DNA of 35,342 nt from JBFXAN01 sp050184225 (GTDB lineage Bacteria; Chloroflexota; Dehalococcoidia; CAUJGQ01): the NCBI GenBank assembly GCA_050184225.1, contig JBFXAN010000060.1, forward strand, positions 1-35,342, in the 5' to 3' direction. A program made the position numbers and the translations under genes. Of this stretch, positions 34,013 through 35,342 are shown one piece after another (position 1 is the stretch's first letter; every line of letters starts with the position of its first letter). Below the pieces are notes generated by a model that saw only the letters and a list, made by a program, of their open reading frames with translations, made no database searches and was not told the origin of the DNA.

Positions 34013-34584
34013 TTATCCGAGGAAGTCATCAACCAGCAACTCCAGGTCTGGAAAGGCTTCGGGCGAGAGCACGCCCCGCGTTCGGTCACGCTCGTTCGCC
34101 GGTACTGTCCGTCAACCGGTTGGCGATGGACGAACACACGCCCGCCGTTGAGATCCCAGATCGATACCTCCGGAATACCGGCAGCGGCGTAAAAGGCCAG
34201 CTTTGTGTCGCGATCGTAGTCGAGCGTCGTGTCGGCGACTTCGATGATAAGGAAGACATCCTCTGGCCCTGGATGTTCCTTCGCATAGCCGTCGGCCCTG
34301 GGACGCAGCAATGCGAGGTCTGGTTCCGGTTCTGAGCCGGAAGACAATCGCACCGGGTTCTGAGTGCTGACAATCGCTCTGCCCGCCAGCCGCAGAACAA
34401 ACCGCTCCGTGAGCCCGCGTACACACGCCGCGTGCCGGCTGCCGATCGGCGACATCTCAATGATCTCTCCGTCAAGTAATTCGACCCGTTCATCCTCGCG
34501 GAGGACACCCGCCTCGGCCATGCAATAGTATTCATCTACCGTGAAATGCCGTCGCGGCACGCTCGGCGGCACGCTCACCTTCAT
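34013..34584 (-). pseudogene. Uma2-family (DUF820) PD-(D/E)XK nuclease-like protein, frameshifted near the C-terminus
   Basis: From the ATG at 34584 (GGAGA upstream) the protein reads FTVDEYYCMAEAGVLREDER and VELLDGEIIEMSPIGSRHA, then EPDLALLRP and EDVFLIIEVADTTLDYDRD, the Uma2 nuclease-like core with E and D residues of the PD-(D/E)XK type. The expected end, VLSPEAFPDLELLVDDFLG and a stop at 34013, is in another frame. The shift is near 34075 in a G4 run (minus strand); one more G restores about 190 aa. Without it the frame runs on to 33940 through unrelated residues and overlaps the next gene. The core is intact, so it may be functional or a sequencing artefact. Confidence 0.85.
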
Positions 34585-34690
34585 CACGGCGCATCTCCTT
34601 CCCTGTGACAGGCGCACCAGGCTGGCGCTGTGCCCCGATGGTATCCTATGCAGACGCGCATTCGGCACCAGACAGGAGTACCGTTCAGCG

Positions 34691-35224
34691 ATGGCCAAGC
34701 ACCAGGGACTGCTTGTCGATGTGGCGGCCCGCACCCACCGCGACCGTCAGGGCCGCGTCAGTCCGCTGGATGACATGGTTGTCGGGGATGGCACGCTCTT
34801 CATCATGGGCATCCTGCCGAACAACCCCCGCTTCCGCGCCTTCCAGCGCTGGCTGCTGCCCGCCCACGGCTGGGTCGTCGGCTGCTTCGAGCCACAGCCG
34901 GGTCAGCGTCCGATGGACTGTGATTGGTACATCGACATCGACGCGATCTCGATCGAGGGTGTCTGCTGGCACGCCGAGGACCGTTTGCTCGACCTCAAGG
35001 TCTTCGAATCTCAGCGGTATGAGGTCGATGACGCCGACGAGCTCGCCGACTGCCTGGAGCAGCAGCAGATCGCCCCGGCCGACGCGATCGCCGCCCTCCG
35101 CTCGCTCAACGCACTCTGCCGCGCCCTGGAGCGCCTCAACTTCTCCGGCGCCGCCCTCCTCGCCGAATTCGCCCCCGGCCTCCCTCGATTCCGTCCCTGG
35201 CCCGATGCCGCTCATCTGCCCTGA
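34691..35224 (+). CDS. DUF402-like protein
   Basis: A 177-aa soluble protein. The central part (WYIDIDAISIEGVCWHAEDR then LLDLKVFESQRYEVDDADEL) follows the DUF402/FomD pattern of a beta-barrel with Asp residues (YxDI, DLxLD-like, DxDEL) that bind divalent metal in nucleotide-hydrolysing members. The C-terminus is helical. The first 80 residues are less typical. The ATG at 34691 has GGAG about 11 nt upstream. It is divergent from the Uma2 gene. Confidence 0.6.
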   Translation: MAKHQGLLVDVAARTHRDRQGRVSPLDDMVVGDGTLFIMGILPNNPRFRAFQRWLLPAHGWVVGCFEPQPGQRPMDCDWYIDIDAISIEGVCWHAEDRLLDLKVFESQRYEVDDADELADCLEQQQIAPADAIAALRSLNALCRALERLNFSGAALLAEFAPGLPRFRPWPDAAHLP

Positions 35225-35278
35225 CGCCCAGAGGCACGGCCCCTGTCCTCTGCCACCCCACGGCGCTACGCTGAAGGC

Positions 35279-35342
35279 ATGTCACGCCGCGCCGCTTTCG
35301 CCGCTCTCCTGCTTGCCCTGGGCCTGCTGATCACGCTCATCA
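35279..35342 (+). CDS. Start of a secreted or membrane protein (cut by the window end)
   Basis: GAAGG precedes an ATG at 35279. The 21 codons present encode MSRRAAFAALLLALGLLITL, a basic start and hydrophobic core typical of a signal peptide or first membrane helix. The rest lies outside the window. Confidence 0.6.
   Translation, partial: MSRRAAFAALLLALGLLITLI

Overview
The window is 35.3 kb of GC-rich bacterial DNA. The mix of genes (type I-E CRISPR-Cas, typA, a furA-katG pair, a benzoyl-CoA 'box' gene cluster, DUF5701- and DUF6220-type proteins, a Uma2 nuclease) and the dispersed text-like palindromes suggest Chloroflexota, perhaps a Thermomicrobia/Sphaerobacter-like genome, with Actinomycetota as the alternative. 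This is inferred from gene content only; no rRNA or tRNA gene is present.

Region 1 (1-10,018) is a complete type I-E CRISPR-Cas locus on the minus strand. cas3 lies upstream, followed by a 472-bp gap, then the tightly coupled Cascade and adaptation operon cse1-cse2-cas7-cas5-cas6e-cas1-cas2, then a co-directional repeat array that runs off the left edge. The 472-bp gap is the most interesting part of the window. On the plus strand it carries two degenerate repeats around a short pseudo-spacer, behind a TACAAT box. The first 10 nt of that pseudo-spacer match, except at position 6, a site that follows an AAG PAM and overlaps the -35 box of a consensus minus-strand promoter (TTGACA-N17-TACAGT). 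That promoter reads into a strong Shine-Dalgarno, an 8-codon mini-ORF containing a rare AGA codon, and a perfect 10-bp hairpin. This is the layout of a CreTA module (Cascade-repressed RNA toxin with a crRNA-like antitoxin), or of a related crRNA-like autorepressor of the cas operon.

Region 2 (10,019-21,950) holds housekeeping and redox genes. They are a two-hairpin leader or sRNA upstream of typA, a small GlsB/YeaQ-type membrane protein, a GNAT, an FMN alpha-hydroxy-acid oxidase, an LLM-family flavin monooxygenase, furA-katG, a short membrane protein, a salicylate-hydroxylase-like FAD monooxygenase, a DUF5701-like protein and a SAM methyltransferase.

Region 3 (22,063-28,703) is an aerobic benzoate (box) catabolic cluster: benzoate-CoA ligase, benzoyl-CoA-dihydrodiol lyase (boxC) and benzoyl-CoA epoxidase (boxB). 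It is interrupted by a TacAT-like GNAT/RHH toxin-antitoxin pair with a textbook operator inside its promoter, and by a frameshifted pyridoxamine-phosphate-oxidase-family gene. boxA is not in the window.

Region 4 (28,704-35,342) is regulatory and envelope-related: an OmpR-type two-component system with a direct-repeat box, a membrane-tethered LuxR regulator, a cupredoxin, a DUF6220-like membrane protein, a secreted protein of unknown function, a frameshifted Uma2 gene, a DUF402-like protein and the first codons of another secreted or membrane protein. Four unrelated intergenic palindromes with roughly 22-32-nt arms are scattered through regions 2-4.
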